A stretch of DNA of 64,000 bases, from positions 496,001 through 560,000 of the forward strand of contig JANEZZ010001953.1 in the NCBI GenBank assembly GCA_026122225.1. The letters run 5' to 3'. The notes beneath the pieces are model-generated. The model searched no databases and was not told the DNA's origin. It saw only the letters and a program-made list of their open reading frames with translations. This document shows positions 10,633 through 21,924 of the stretch, in pieces (position 1 is the first letter of the stretch; every line of letters starts with the position of its first letter). Position numbers and translations under genes: made by a program. This DNA comes from Heloderma charlesbogerti (Eukaryota; Chordata; Lepidosauria; Squamata; Helodermatidae).

Positions 10633-10995
10633 AAGGGCGTAGTCCTATGGCCGCTAGTCAGCAGCTAAGATGGCGATAGGATAGGTCGGTTTCCGGGAAC
10701 TGACCTTGGAGCCCATGTACTGAGGTTGGTTCCCGGAGAACCGACCCCCACCCTCTCTCACGCTGCCTCGTAGGCAGCGCAGAAAGGCCCTGCGCTCCAT
10801 GCTCGGAAGAGCAGCGGAAGTGACGAAAATGGGGTGTTCCCAGGGGTAGGCCAGGGTGGGGAGGTCGGAAATGCCAGTATGACACATCTGTGTCATCTGG
10901 CTGCCACTTCCTGCGCTCCAAGGCCCCACGGCTAGACAGCTGAAATTGGCTGTCTAGCCACAGAAGGCGGGTTTGGGGAGCGAGGAGGATATTAG
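10633..10995. repeat. Hairpin-chain MITE, copy lacking one end
   Basis: It starts AAGGGCGTAGTCCTATGG directly against the L2 tail. Modules in order: GGTTTCCGGGAACTGACC with its mirror GGTTCCCGGAGAACC, GCTGCCTCGTAGGCAGC, a GTATGACACATCTGTGTCAT hairpin, and GGCTAGACAGCTGAAATTGG with its mirror GGCTGTCTAGCC. Order and spacing match 13264-13600. The distal AATGCAGGG/GGGGATGATCCCC module and right terminus are absent. Confidence 0.7.
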
Positions 10996-11099
10996 CTACA
11001 GGGAGCTAGGGAAAAGATCTGGATTGAAACCACGGTGCTGGCAAAGAATTACATCCACCCCACCCACCAGCCATAATCCATATGGGGCCTGCTGTGCCT

Positions 11100-11189
11100 G
11101 CTATTTAAGAAAGAAGAAACAAGTGTGCAAATAAATAAATAAATATTTATCATAGACAGAGAGAGAGAGAGAGATGGAGGCATTCCATC
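11100..11189. repeat. (AAAT)n and (GA)n simple repeats
   Basis: AATAAATAAATAAATATTT followed by GAGAGAGAGAGAGAG at about 11158-11174. Confidence 0.75.
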
Positions 11190-11610
11190 AGGTCCAAGGT
11201 CTCAATCTCGGTGGAACTTTATAGGTCAAAATCAGCACTTTGAATTGAGCCTGGAAATGAATCAGAAACCAGTAGAGGCAAGAGAAGATCAATGTAATAT
11301 GGTCCTAATGGCTGCCCCCAGTTAGAACCCTCACAGGCATATTTTGCATTAGCTAATGTACATGGGGCTGCCCAGGGACAACACATTACAGTATTACAAA
11401 CAGGAGGTTTCCAGGCCATGGATCACTGCAGGTAGGCTATCCACCTCCTGATAGGATCATAGCTGGGATACCAGCCAAAGCGGGGAAGAGGTGCTCTGTG
11501 CCTCAAAGGCGACTTGAGTCTCTACAGACAGCAATGAATCTAGGAACACCCCCAAATTAAGCACCTGGACTTTCAGGGAGAATGGAACCCCCTCCAGAAC
11601 AGACTAAAGC
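11190..11610 (-). mobile_element. L2-type LINE fragment, minus strand
   Basis: CACTTTGAATTGAGCCTGGA, AGTGTAATATGG-like and CCCCAGTTAGAACCC-like blocks parallel the better copy at 15150-15360 (CACCTTGAATTTGGCCCGGA and following). Frames are heavily broken. Confidence 0.55.
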
Positions 11611-13263
11611 TCTCTTCACACCTGAGTTCTTCTTTATTCACTGTTTTTTGCCAGAGCTTTAAACGATGACACTGCTCTCCTGTTGCTATCTCACAATTTC
11701 CCCTCCCTCTTCCCGTGGTATCTGAGAACAGGGAAAACCTGACATTTTCTGTACTTGTGATTGAAATCGCCATTTGCCCCCTGTGTATTTCCCCTTTAGC
11801 ACTTTGTCCTGCTTTGTGTGGCCGTGTGCTAGGGGGTGTTGAATAACATTATCAAGACAACAAATCAGTGGGAGGGGGGGCAGGTCACTGATCGAGTGAC
11901 TGTTTCTGCCTCTCTCCCATTCCACTACAGGTCAGGCGCTTGAACTGTGGTTAACCATCCCAAATGCTTCTCCAAGATCCCCCAGAACACAGCAATGCTT
12001 ACTTCTGAGTAAACTCATTGGCTCTAAGGCTTTCCTTTCCTGGGACTAAGTGCCATTGAAATCTGTGTGGCTTGCTTCTGAGTAGGCATGCATAGGGGTG
12101 CACTGTAAGTCTACTTAGAGTAGCAGTCTTAAGGTCTCCCATCCCCTTCAATGCATGTACTTGGAATCTCCCCCTCCCATTGACTTCACTGACTGCTTCT
12201 TCTCCTTTTTGTTCACCAGTTTGATGGGGTTTTTTCCTTGCAGGTGATGGGGGAGTCTCCCTTCTCAGCCATGCAGGAGAAAGACTTGACAGTTAGGATT
12301 TCAGTGGGTATTAAAAGTGCCTTTTCTCCTTCCCTGAATAAATTCATCATGCAGAGCTTGGAATGGTCATTTTTAATGGTCTCGTTTTCAGGTGTGGAGT
12401 TGTTTTAGATAAGGCAGTACTGCTGAGGTGGTTTTCCATAGTACTCCCTCCCACCTAGCCAACCACTATCTCTTCTCCTAGCCCACCACGCAGGGTCGTT
12501 GGGAAGCCAGAATAAAGGGGAAGAGCAACAACAGTGCAGAGTTGGGGTGGGGGAAGCAAGCTGAGTCTAATGAAGAAGTTGTCCCCTGTGAAGCAGTCGA
12601 GAGGGGGTGGGCTGCTAGGGATGGCTTGGTGTATTGACTGTATACAAGTCTGTTTGTGGATTTCTTACTTCTGTGGTTGGGAACCCGGAAATCAGTATGC
12701 CCTTCCAGCTCAGTAGTGCAAGCAATATACTGCATTTAATTCCATCACACGCTGACATATTTAGCAGAGAAGGACTAGCAGTGCCAGCAACCTCGGAGTC
12801 TCTCTCCCTTGGAGGAAGGAGGGGATCAGCTCCCATAGCCTGCTATCCAGATCACTTCTGACTTCCCTCCTGCTGTGGAGTGGAGGGACAGGTGGAGCCA
12901 TCAATCATGTTACAGGAACCAATGATCAGGGAGGGGAGGGGCATGGGGCCAGCAGCCTCCTTCTGTCCTGATTGTTCCATGCAGCTCCACCCAGCCATGA
13001 AAAGGTATAGAGCCAAGGGATGCGCTATGAGAGATGCCTGTATACACGGCCAGATTAAATCCCGGCAAGGATCTGGAATGAAAAGGAATGGTTTATAGTG
13101 GAATAAAATGCCACGTGTGAAGAGAGCCTAAAACTCCCTCATCTGGTCTGAGCAACCACCCGTTAGAAGGGCCTTTTGGGACCCCCTGCTCTGCCCAAGA
13201 CAGTTTTCACCAGCTTCCAATGCTATGGTACCAAAAAGACCCTGCTCTGAGTCATCTTTAGTG
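11611..13263. other. Mostly unannotated, with one short MITE
   Basis: A decayed copy of the short squamate MITE lies at about 11998-12118 (TTACTTCTGAGTAAACTCATTGG and GCTTGCTTCTGAGTAGGCATG, reversed). The segment 13120-13260 may be further L2 debris. I see no gene. A TAGGGATGG at 12616 has no matching partner. Confidence 0.4.
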
Positions 13264-13710
13264 GAGGGAACAATCCTGTGGCTGCTAGTCAGTGGCTAGA
13301 CGACCATAGGATATGTCGGTTTCCAGGAACTGAACTTGGAGCCCGCGCTCCGAGGTCAGTTCCTGGAGAACCGACCATCCCCCGCCCACCTGCGCTGCCT
13401 CGCAGGCAGCTGGGAACGGCCCTGCGCTCTGCACTTGGAAGAAGACCATGGAGCAGCTAAAACAGGGCATTCCAGGGGGGCATTCTGGGGTGGAGAAGCT
13501 GGAAACGCCGGTACAGCACGTCCAGCAGCCGCTTCCCCCAGTCCACCTTCCTGTGGCTAGACAGCTGAAATCGGCTGTCTAGCCGCAAATGCAGGGCAGC
13601 TGAAACGCGGAGGGGATGATCCCCTCTGCGCTTCTCCTCCCCTGCATTGAATAGGCGGTTGCCTCCGAGTTCGAAGGCGGACACCTGTCCCGATTAGAAT
13701 TGCGCCCTTA
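13264..13710. mobile_element. Hairpin-chain MITE, most complete copy
   Basis: The termini are inverted: GAGGGAACAATCCTGTGG on the left and ATTGCGCCCTTA on the right (reverse TAAGGGCGCAAT). Between them is a run of separate hairpins: GGTTTCCAGGAACTGAAC with GTTCCTGGAGAACC around GCGCTCCGAGG; GCTGCCTCGCAGGCAGC; GGCTAGACAGCTGAAATCGG with CTGTCTAGCC; AATGCAGGG...GCGGAGGGGATGATCCCC...CCCTGCATT; and CCTCCGAGTTCGAAGG. The GC content is well above the flanks and open frames on both strands reflect it. No transposase. The target duplication is not clear, so the superfamily is open. Confidence 0.75.
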
Positions 13711-14750
13711 ATCTCTGAAGCTGGAGGCATCCGAAGCAAGGAGGTCTAAAGACACAGGGAGTTTGATAAATGAATAGACTGTCCTTTCAGTATGAAGAGT
13801 CCAAAGCAATAGGGCTTCACTGACAAGCGAAGTCTGATTTAGATGAACATTTGGAATGCTTTATGTCTGAGATAGGGAGGGAGCATGTAATATAAGCAGG
13901 CTAGTTCTAGGTGGTAAAATGCTAATTCCGGCCTCAGTTGGCCAGTCATATATGAAAAGTATCTATCTACAACGGTTCACATGGGATAATATTTAATGGA
14001 TATCCTTCACTTATCACCTGCTACTTATGTGATTTGAAAACACTGTTGATTAAAAAATATTTTCTAATATTTTCTAATGGTTGGAATCTTCTATGAACCT
14101 TTTTAGAGGCTTTTTTCATTTAATGAAGGAAGCTGCTGAGGCAGCAATTTGAAAGGGAAGATAGCCATGTGATGAGGGATTTCTTAACATCTCCAGCAGC
14201 TTTTACCACTACTAGGGGAAAATGACTCTTATTTCAGCCCCAGTGGGGATGAGAGCAGTTTAGAGGTGATTTGCAGTGGGGAAATGGCATGGTGAGAAAT
14301 AGTTAAGGAACCCCCCCCCCCGTGCCCCCACTGCTCCCCTTCCCCATGCCGTTCTTTTCTTCTAATTGCAGCCTCAGCAGGTGCCTTGTATGAAAAGAAC
14401 GCCTCTAAAAAGAAGCATGGGACTACATGTCCCATGTGGTTCAGACCATGACACACGCCAGAGTGATGGATTCCAAAATGTAGAACAGAAGTCTTGAAAG
14501 TAATGGCCTCGAGAGAAAGACACGCTGGAAAGCTAAAGTCAAATTTGCTGAATCATCTTTTGCCTTCCTGTTTTGTCATCGCTTTGTGCTGACAAGCACG
14601 GCGTCTTTCAGTGCTTCTGGATGACATGCGTCATATGCATTACTCTTCAGTATATTGCCAATGTTTTCTCTCTTTTTTTGCAATAATTCCCCGTTTGGGA
14701 CATCACTTCACTTCCTGTGTTTTAGGAGCATGCTAGATAAAACAGGGAAA
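13711..14750. other. Unannotated AT-rich DNA
   Basis: Nothing recognised apart from a poly-C run (about 14310-14322). Confidence 0.35.
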
Positions 14751-14754
14751 AGGT

Positions 14755-17340
14755 TATGTATTTATTTATTAATTATTAAATTTATTAATCGCCCATCTGG
14801 CTGGTCACCCAGCCACTCTGAGCGATGTACAACATATAATAAAACAGTTTAAAACAATAAAATTCTACAATAAAAACATTTTCTAAAATACCCTAACCCA
14901 CCCCAAATGCCTGCCTGAACAACCACGTTTTTAATGCACGGCAGAAGCTCATTAAAGAGGGGGCATGACGGAGTTCCTTAGGGAGAGAGTTCCACAGAGT
15001 GGGGGCCACCACAGAAAAGGCCCTCTCCCTTATCCCCACCAGTCTAGCTGTCCTGGCTGATGGGACAGAGAGAAGACCATCCAAGGCTGATCTTGTTAAG
15101 TGGCCTGTCTGGTGTTGCTGGAGGCGCTCCTTAAGATAGGCTGGGCCGGAACGGTTTAGGGTTTTAAAGGTCAAAACCAACACCTTGAATTTGGCCCGGA
15201 AAACAACTGGTAACCAGTGCAATGCCTTCAGCACTGGAGTGATGTGATCATGCCAGCGGCGGCCTTTAATCAGATGAGCCACCATGTTCTGCACCAGCTG
15301 CAGCTTCCAAACCGTCTTCAAGGGTAACCCCACGTACAGCGCATTACAGTAGTCTAGACGAAAGGCGACCAGGGCATGTACTACTGATGGGAGCAGATGG
15401 TCGGGAAGGTAGGGCTGCAGCCACCGTATCAGATGGAGTTGATACAACGCTGTCCAGCTCACAGCTGACAGCTGAGCCTCCATGGGCATCTGGGAGTCTA
15501 AAATGACCCCCAGGCTGCAGACCTGGTCTTTCAAGGGTAACCATACCTCATTCAACACCAGGTCAACATCCCCCAACTTCCTCTTGTCTCCCACCAAAAG
15601 TACCTCGGTCTTGTCAGGGTTCAGCTTTAACTTATTCCCCTCTATCCAGCCACTCAATGTCTCCAGACATTTAGACCGGGATTCTACGGCCAACCCTGGT
15701 GAAGATTTGATCAAGAGGTAGAGCTGCATGTCATCCGCATATTGATGACACTGCTCCCCAAACCTCCTGATGATAGCCCCCAGCAGCTTCACATAGAGGT
15801 TAAATAGCATTGGGGAGAGGATGGAACCCTGTGGCACCCCACAAGTGAGCGGCCACGGGTCCGACACCTCCTCTCCCAGTGCTATCCTCTGGTACCTGCC
15901 GGAGAGGAAGGACCGGAACCACCATAATACGATGTCTCCAATGCCCAGCCCCTCCAGGTGGTCCAGGGGGATACCGTGGTCAACGGTATCAAAAGCCACT
16001 GTGAGGTCGAGGAGAACAAGGAAGGAGCATTCGCCTCTATCCAAAGCCCTCCTCATCACCCACCAGAGCGACCAAGGCCATTTCTATCTCATGCCCAGGC
16101 CTGAAGCCCGATTGAAATGGAACTAGATAATCGGCTTCTTCCAAGTGTGCCTTCAACTGCATCGCCACCACCCGCTCAATGATCTTGCCCCAAAATGGCA
16201 GATTCGAGACTGGGCAAAAGTTGTTCAGAACATGGGGATCCAAGGAGGGCTTCTTTAAGAGCAGTCCTATCACTGCCTCCTTGAGGGCTGATGGCATCAC
16301 TCCCTCCTCAAGCGAGGCATTCATCACCGCCCTGATCCCCTCACCCAATCTCTCTCTGCAGCTCATAATAAGCCAAGATGGGCAAGGATCAAGTAAGCAG
16401 GTGGTCGGCTTTGCTGCCTTCATTACCATGTGATAGGGTGAAGATACAGCTCTAGCCCATGTCCGATCGTCTTTGGAGTGAGAGTTCCGCCACCGGCGCT
16501 CTAGCCGTCTCACCTCCTGTTTCAGAGCTCGTAACCACGGATTGAACCATGGTGCAGTCTGAGCCCTGTTCAGGGGGAGAGGGCATTTCAGAGCCACCCG
16601 ATCTAATGCCCCAGTGATTGCAGCATTCCAGCCACCCACCAGTGGCCGAGTGGCTGTTCGCGTGCTCCAGAGAATCCCCAAGTGTGTTCAGGAATCCATT
16701 CGGATCCATAAGACACTTGGGGCAGACCATTTTAATGGGTCCTCCACCCCTGCAGAAGGGTTGTGTAACTGAGAAGTCCACCATCACCAGATAGTGATCT
16801 GACCATGACAAGGGGTGGTGGTGGATATACCCCTGACTTCCAGATCACTTCCCGCTTCTCCAGAAACAAACACAAGGTCTAGTGCATGACCGGATACATG
16901 GGTGGGCCCAGTTGGAATAGGGTACAGCTCCCAGGAAGCCATTAAGTCCTGAGGTGCCCCCATGAGGATGGCCTCTGTACATTGAAGTCCCCCAACACCA
17001 ATAAGTTAGGGGACTGCACACGCACATCAGAGACCACCTCAAGCACCTCAGCCAGGGAGTCAATCGTGCAGCGGGGTGGGTGCATGAGCAGAATCCCCAG
17101 ACTGCCCTTCGGGCCCAACCTCCAATACATACAGTCAGCAACCTTGGTCTCCTGGAGAGGGGGTCTGGTGAAGACTAAGGACTCCCGGTAGATAACAGCC
17201 ACTCCCCCTCCCCGATCCCCAGCCCTCAGCTGCTGTGCATACGAAAATCCGGCTGGGCACATGGCCGCCAGAGTTGGAGCAGCGGCCTCAGCCAGCCAGG
17301 TCTCCGTAATACATGCCAGGTCTACACCCTCATCCAGGAT
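14755..17340 (-). mobile_element. L2-type LINE, near full length, main part
   Basis: On the minus strand this encodes an apurinic-type endonuclease (17526-16942: ACITETWL, GGGVAVIYRE, LLVLGDFNV) and then a reverse transcriptase: FQSGFRPGHEIEMALV at about 16090, LLDLTVAFDTVDHG, CGVPQGSILSPMLFNLY, and YADDMQLYL in the open frame 16059-14893. The C-terminal region (HITPVLKALHWLPV, FSVVAPTLWNSLPKEL) and a 3' UTR with CTGGGTGACCAGCCAGATGG follow, ending in an A/T-rich tail at 14755. At least two frame changes (near 16050 and 16690) disable it. The clade is L2 by motif style; CR1-like relatives cannot be fully excluded. It resumes upstream at 17834. Confidence 0.85.
14893..16059 (-). pseudogene. 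L2-type reverse transcriptase, intact 388-codon stretch
   Basis: This is the longest open frame in the window. It covers reverse transcriptase palm motifs: AFDTVDH (the first catalytic Asp, with T in the usual S position), GVPQGS (primer grip region) and YADDMQLY (catalytic Asp pair), then the post-RT domain to the stop just before the 3' UTR. The N-terminal part of the protein is in other frames upstream (16037-16681 for the fingers region). It works on its own LINE RNA by target-primed reverse transcription. The lost frame continuity makes the element inactive, though the open stretch suggests moderate age. Confidence 0.85.
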
Positions 17341-17825
17341 GAGGGATGTTAGAGAATTCCGCCATGGATCCCAGGGAGGCCGAATTCCAGTGAATTTGGC
17401 CCCCCGGAATCCGTGGCGGAATGGAGCAACCCGCCCCACCACCCCGTGAAAGCCCCGCGAAACGTCCGCCATTTGCATTCCTGGCAAGCCGTGATAGGCT
17501 ACGTAAGTATCTACGTAGCCTATCACGGCTCAGAGCAGTGACACAAATGCAGTAGCGGCCACTATTTGCGTCCCTGCTTTTGCCGTGATAGGCTACGTAA
17601 ATATTTACGTAGCCTATCATGGCTCAGCGAAGGGATGCAAATGGCGGCCACTACACCGGCTGCCATTTGCGTCCGCAGACCTGCTGTGCAGATGCACCCG
17701 GCCGGTGGCTCTGCGGAATTGCTGCGGAGCTGGCTGGGGTAGGATTTGGGTGGGAGGTACAGAGCGCCTCCCCGCCATCGTGAATGTCACCCTTCGAAAA
17801 GGTAAGTGACTTTCATACATCCCTA
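17341..17825. mobile_element. hAT-like palindromic element inserted in L2
   Basis: The element is flanked by perfect 8-bp duplications TCCAGGAT (17333-17340 and 17826-17833). Removing it restores the L2 sequence. Termini are GAGGGATG and CATCCCTA. It carries two GATAGGCTACGTA...TACGTAGCCTATC hairpins (17488-17530 and 17581-17624) and GCAAATGGCGGC/GCCATTTGC, the same modules as in the 4688-5657 element. Its right end AAGTGACTTTC matches that element's left end. AGGTAAGT at 17800-17807 faces outward, 18 bp from the end. No transposase; non-autonomous. Confidence 0.9.
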
Positions 17826-17833
17826 TCCAGGAT

Positions 17834-18290
17834 CATATCATGGATGAGGGATGTTTTCTGGGTAACAGACCTGGCATTGCAGAGCAGCAATCGAAGGCCA
17901 GAAGATGGAGTCACGCCTCCCTCAGCCATCCTTTGGCTCTGGACAGGCTTGGAACAGTGGACAGATATTACGCATCTCTCCCTTGTTTCCTTTACCTGGC
18001 ATGGCCTGCCCCAGCACTCCGCCAGTGCCTGCTGCCCAGCCTCGGTATAGTCTGGCCCCCAACACTCCCCCCACTGCCTCCGTCAGGTGGACACATGCCC
18101 CCTCACTCCTGCCTATCAGGCAGGCTACCCACCTCTAAAAATGCAACCCTCGCAACCCCCACCAACAGTTAAACAAAAATCAACAAAATACATCCCCTTT
18201 ACCGACACTGGCTCTCCCAGGCCACCTCAGCCAGCCAGCTTACATAGTCCTTCCAGGAAGGAACAGGTGGAGGTAGTCAGCCCAGCTGGC
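17834..18290 (-). mobile_element. L2-type LINE, 5' remainder
   Basis: This continues the L2 beyond the hAT-like insertion (CATATCATGGATGAGGGATG onwards). It is pyrimidine-rich with no intact frame. The 5' limit at about 18290 is set by the start of another LINE tail. Confidence 0.55.
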
Positions 18291-18297
18291 TCATGCA

Positions 18298-18640
18298 TGT
18301 ATTTATTTATTATTGATCTATATTTTTATCCTACTGTTCTGTTTAAGAGATCATCGGAGTTGCTTTCAAGGTTTAAAAATAACTGTAAGTGCCATCTAAT
18401 ATCGAACAACTTGAAAAGATTTTTAAAAATCAAAGCTGTGGAGCACTTAAAACAGGTCTATGAGAAGGCCACTGAAATAAAGCCATGGTCCCTGCACACC
18501 TAAAGACATTGAAAAGACGGCACCGGGTGGATGTCCTTTGCGAGAGGAATTCCAGAGTCTCAGGGCTATGACAGAAAAGGCCTGGCCCTTCATGCTAACT
18601 GCCACTGACATCAAAAACTTTGTACCAGAACATTGTTGGG
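18298..18640 (-). mobile_element. Second L2-type LINE, 3' fragment
   Basis: A TATTTATTTATT tail at 18300 is followed on the minus strand by degraded sequence resembling the FSVIA..LWNS C-terminal block (around 18540-18590). No RT. Confidence 0.5.
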
Positions 18641-18829
18641 GCTTTTTGCACCAGTGTGAGGATGGATCAAGAGACCTGTCATGTGCTAAAATGCCAGGTC
18701 AAAAGCAGCTATGAAGTACTAAAAGGGTCAATTTAGATCCAAAACAAACCACATTTGACCCATTTGGTGCTCTGTAGTGCGAAAGTGGCCATGGGGGGGG
18801 AGTGGTCTTTTTTGTCACCATTAAATCAA

Positions 18830-18905
18830 GTGGCAGGGCTGGGCTGCACCCGGGGGGGGCAGCTCCAGTGAGCCGCATGTGGCCCATGGCCCACGTGTTC
18901 CCCAC
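18830..18905. repeat. Half of a hAT-type palindromic MITE
   Basis: GAGCCGCATGTGGCCCATGG then CCCACGTGTTCCCCAC is the reverse of a GTGGGGAACACGTGGGCC terminus. Only this half was found. Confidence 0.45.
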
Positions 18906-20569
18906 TCATGAAGTAAACAGTGGCTAACTGGATCATCCCATCCACATGTGTGTTGACATGCTCAAAGAACTGTATAAAAGGTTAGTATGACAGGACTTAC
19001 CATTGCAGAACAGAAGCCATGTTGATTCTTTTCAAAGAATGGGGCTACAGTATTAATTCTACTTTTGAGCATGTAACGTTATTTATGTGGCTCTTATACT
19101 GAGTTATTTTTCTTATCTTTTGTTTATCCAAAGTATTCTGCTCTTTGTAAAATGAACCCTACTTCTGTCTGAGAAAAGTCCAGTAGTGAAGTGTTTTTTG
19201 GCTGAGCCCATGTTGGCAGCGTTTGAACAACCAGCCACAGGAAATTATGCTGTTTCTTTCTTGCAACCAGGAGGCTGCTGCACAGCCTGCCGCTCCCACC
19301 CAGCCATCTCAAGCTGATCCCTAGGATCAGCCTGAAATGTTCCTGGGGATGCCCCTCAGTAGTGAAGCCTGCAGCCTCTGTACCCTGGGCTTCGAGCCGT
19401 GGGCCATGGTAGCCAGGAGGCCTGAGTGTGTCTCTGCACCCCACCCACTCCGTCTTGCGTCTTCTGATGGTGCCCCAGGTTTGGTGCCCTGTTTTCGCAA
19501 TGTTTTTTGGGGGATCACTTAAGAAAACACACACCACCACTGAATAAACAAGACCTGCTTGTGGAGAATGACTTTATATCTGAAACCAAGCCAGCACTTC
19601 AGTCACGTTTGATGATTCAGTCGTTGAAACACTGTAGAATTTCCAGTCCAGTCTTCAACGTTTTAAAGCTCTTGAAGACTAAATGTTTTGACGCAGCATT
19701 TTTGCTATTCATTTTCTGGTCATCGATCTGGTCATCATTGTTCCTTCAAATGCAGCTCATAAATTATAGTTATAGCTTGCTAATCCAAGGAAATAAAAAA
19801 AATCTCACAGTTCACTCAATTGCTACATGATTGCTTAAAGAGGAAATAATTTGTGAGATACCAAGCCGCTAGTTTCCTTGTTGCACAAACATGTTGTAAC
19901 TTTTTTTTTTTAATTAAGGGAGACACTCATTTAACAAAGGAAAGTTTTAATGAGCTGGAGGAAATTCCTATGTGTGGCCCATGACACTAAAGTTAGTAAG
20001 AATCCCTGAAACCAGTGCTATTTTTTTATTATTACTGATGTATTCTGGAATCTGTAACTTTGTAGCTCTTGTGTTATTTATAAAATATATAGTGTGGAAA
20101 TAAATATACCTAGTTTTTGTTTTGCTTTTTAGTTTATGAAGGCTTTCAGTTTTACATGTTGGCCAGGATCCAAAGAATAATGCAATTAAATAATTAAGCC
20201 CAAGAAAAGATCTAGACTCCGGTTTGTTTTTCTTGAATAGCAATCCCTCTTCCAAACTCCATGACAAACAACTGCTGTTTAATGATTTTTTAAAAAAAAA
20301 AAATCCAGTGAACTAGAACAAGGCCCTTGAGTATAGGGTTGAGGCTAAAAACCATCTGAAGTTGACTTCTTTATACATACTGGAGAATTGGTTTGAAAAT
20401 GAATTGCTTGGGGTGATACATGCCTATTGGCAATTATGGCTCATATGCACTGTTACATAGCGCGCATACCAAATGAATGAGGACGGCTGAAACATTCTCA
20501 ACCTACACAGAACAAAATTGGGTGTGGGCCTTGGCTGAGAACTTTGGAGCTTGTTTTGTAATATGCATA
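18906..20569. other. Unannotated intergenic DNA
   Basis: AT-rich and without recognisable genes. A frame at 19124-19540 on minus has no domain signature. Poly-T and poly-A runs at 19902 and 20290 are simple. Confidence 0.35.
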
Positions 20570-20690
20570 TATCAGCCTTCCCAACCTAGTTTCTCCAGAT
20601 CCGTTGGGAGTACAACTGCCATCATCCCCAGATGGGGTTGTAGTACAACACATCTGAAGGGTGTCAGTCTGGGAAAAGCTGGGGTGTATA
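20570..20690. repeat. Palindromic hAT-type MITE (two-armed copy)
   Basis: CAGCCTTCCCAACCTAG...CTCCAGAT, then GGGAGTACAACTGCCATCAT, then a reversed arm GTTGTAGTACAACACATCTG...CTGGGAAAAGCTGG. This is the widespread sauropsid repeat with AACTCCCATCAT-type arms. Confidence 0.6.
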
Positions 20691-20937
20691 ACTGACTATG
20701 AGCGACCATCTTAAGCACACCATCACCACTTCTCCTTCTAATGCTAAACATGGTGGTCTGGTGTCTATCGGCTTAGCAGTGAAATGTGGCCACCCACACT
20801 TCAAGACAGCCATTTCTGCATACTTATGGGACCTCCCCAGGTATGCAGAAAAATATTACTTTGTACATTAAAAGAAAGGGGGGGGGACCCCAAACAGCTT
20901 GACAAAGACTCAAGTGGCTTCAAAGGCAATTGAGTGA

Positions 20938-20972
20938 GTGTGAGTGTGTGTGTGTGTGTGTATGTGTATGTA
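20938..20972. repeat. (GT)n microsatellite
   Basis: GAGTGTGTGTGTGTGTGTG type run. Confidence 0.9.
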
Positions 20973-21242
20973 ACGTGGGGGCAGGAGAGAGAACTGGCCT
21001 AAGCCCCTAAGTCTTAACAGCACATAATATCCTAGAGAACTATATGGGAATGCTTCAGGTGAGAGGAAAGCGGAAATGACTCTATAGCAATATATTGCTA
21101 TACATAGCAGCTTAAAGCTACATAGCAATAAAGCACTCCAGTTCGGGGCTGACAACAACCAGCTCTAAACCCAAGCCCTTTAATGGTACATAACACAGTG
21201 GGGGAAGATCTCAGGAGAGTGGAAAATAAAAAGCTGCCCTTC

Positions 21243-21272
21243 CACACACACACACACATGCACACACAACCA
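21243..21272. repeat. (CA)n microsatellite
   Basis: CACACACACACACATGCACACAC. Confidence 0.9.
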
Positions 21273-21394
21273 ACCCCTTCCTCCTTCAGACCCCAAACTG
21301 AAGCTACAGGCTTCAGTTCTAGGCTGATTGGTGCTCTGAAGAAAAATACTCCTCAGAGAGGCTGGGGATAACACTGCAAGATTTTGTTGTGCTG

Positions 21395-21620
21395 TCCTAG
21401 AATCTTCAGTTAGTATGAAACACAGCTGCTAGGATACTAACTGGGACTGGCTATATGGAACAGATCTTGCCAAAACTTAGTTATACCTGCTGCCAGTCTA
21501 TTTCTGGGTACAATTCAAAGTGCTGAACGCTGATTACTATCTATAAAGCCCTAAATGGCTTTGGACTTGGGTTCTTGAAGGACTGCTTCCTTCCACATGA
21601 GCTTGACTGAACCCTCCCTT
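21395..21620 (+). mobile_element. L2-type LINE C-terminal fragment
   Basis: The plus-strand translation in shifting frames reads like (N)TAARILTGTGYMEQILPKL and a WLPV-like block, then KALNGFGLGFLKDCL, i.e. the conserved post-RT region of L2-like LINEs. Stops are frequent. Confidence 0.6.
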
Positions 21621-21924
21621 ATGCTGAGTGTTAAACCACTGGGTATGTTTGCGGTCAGTCAAAGAAGTTGATCGTTTAGTAAATTTAGTAAATTTAGTTT
21701 GGCCTTCGTTATGTGAATTAGTCAGATCAACAGTGTTTTAGGTTACAGACTTTTTTAGCCTCCACCAGCAGCCTAAAGCTAAGATTTTTAACTATCTTTG
21801 CACAATATTACGTAGACGACTCAAAGATCGTTTTGATGGATTGCTGTGAAAGTTGCAAATGAAACTGGCACCAGCCTGCAGTACGAAACTTGAGTGGCAT
21901 TTTTTCATCAAGTCTTCTCTTAGG

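Noticed and set aside
12616..12624. TAGGGATGG as a possible hAT-like terminus
   Set aside because: No inverted partner within a few kilobases.
19124..19540. 138-codon minus-strand frame as a gene
   Set aside because: No recognisable family; overlaps another frame on each strand and lacks splice or start support.
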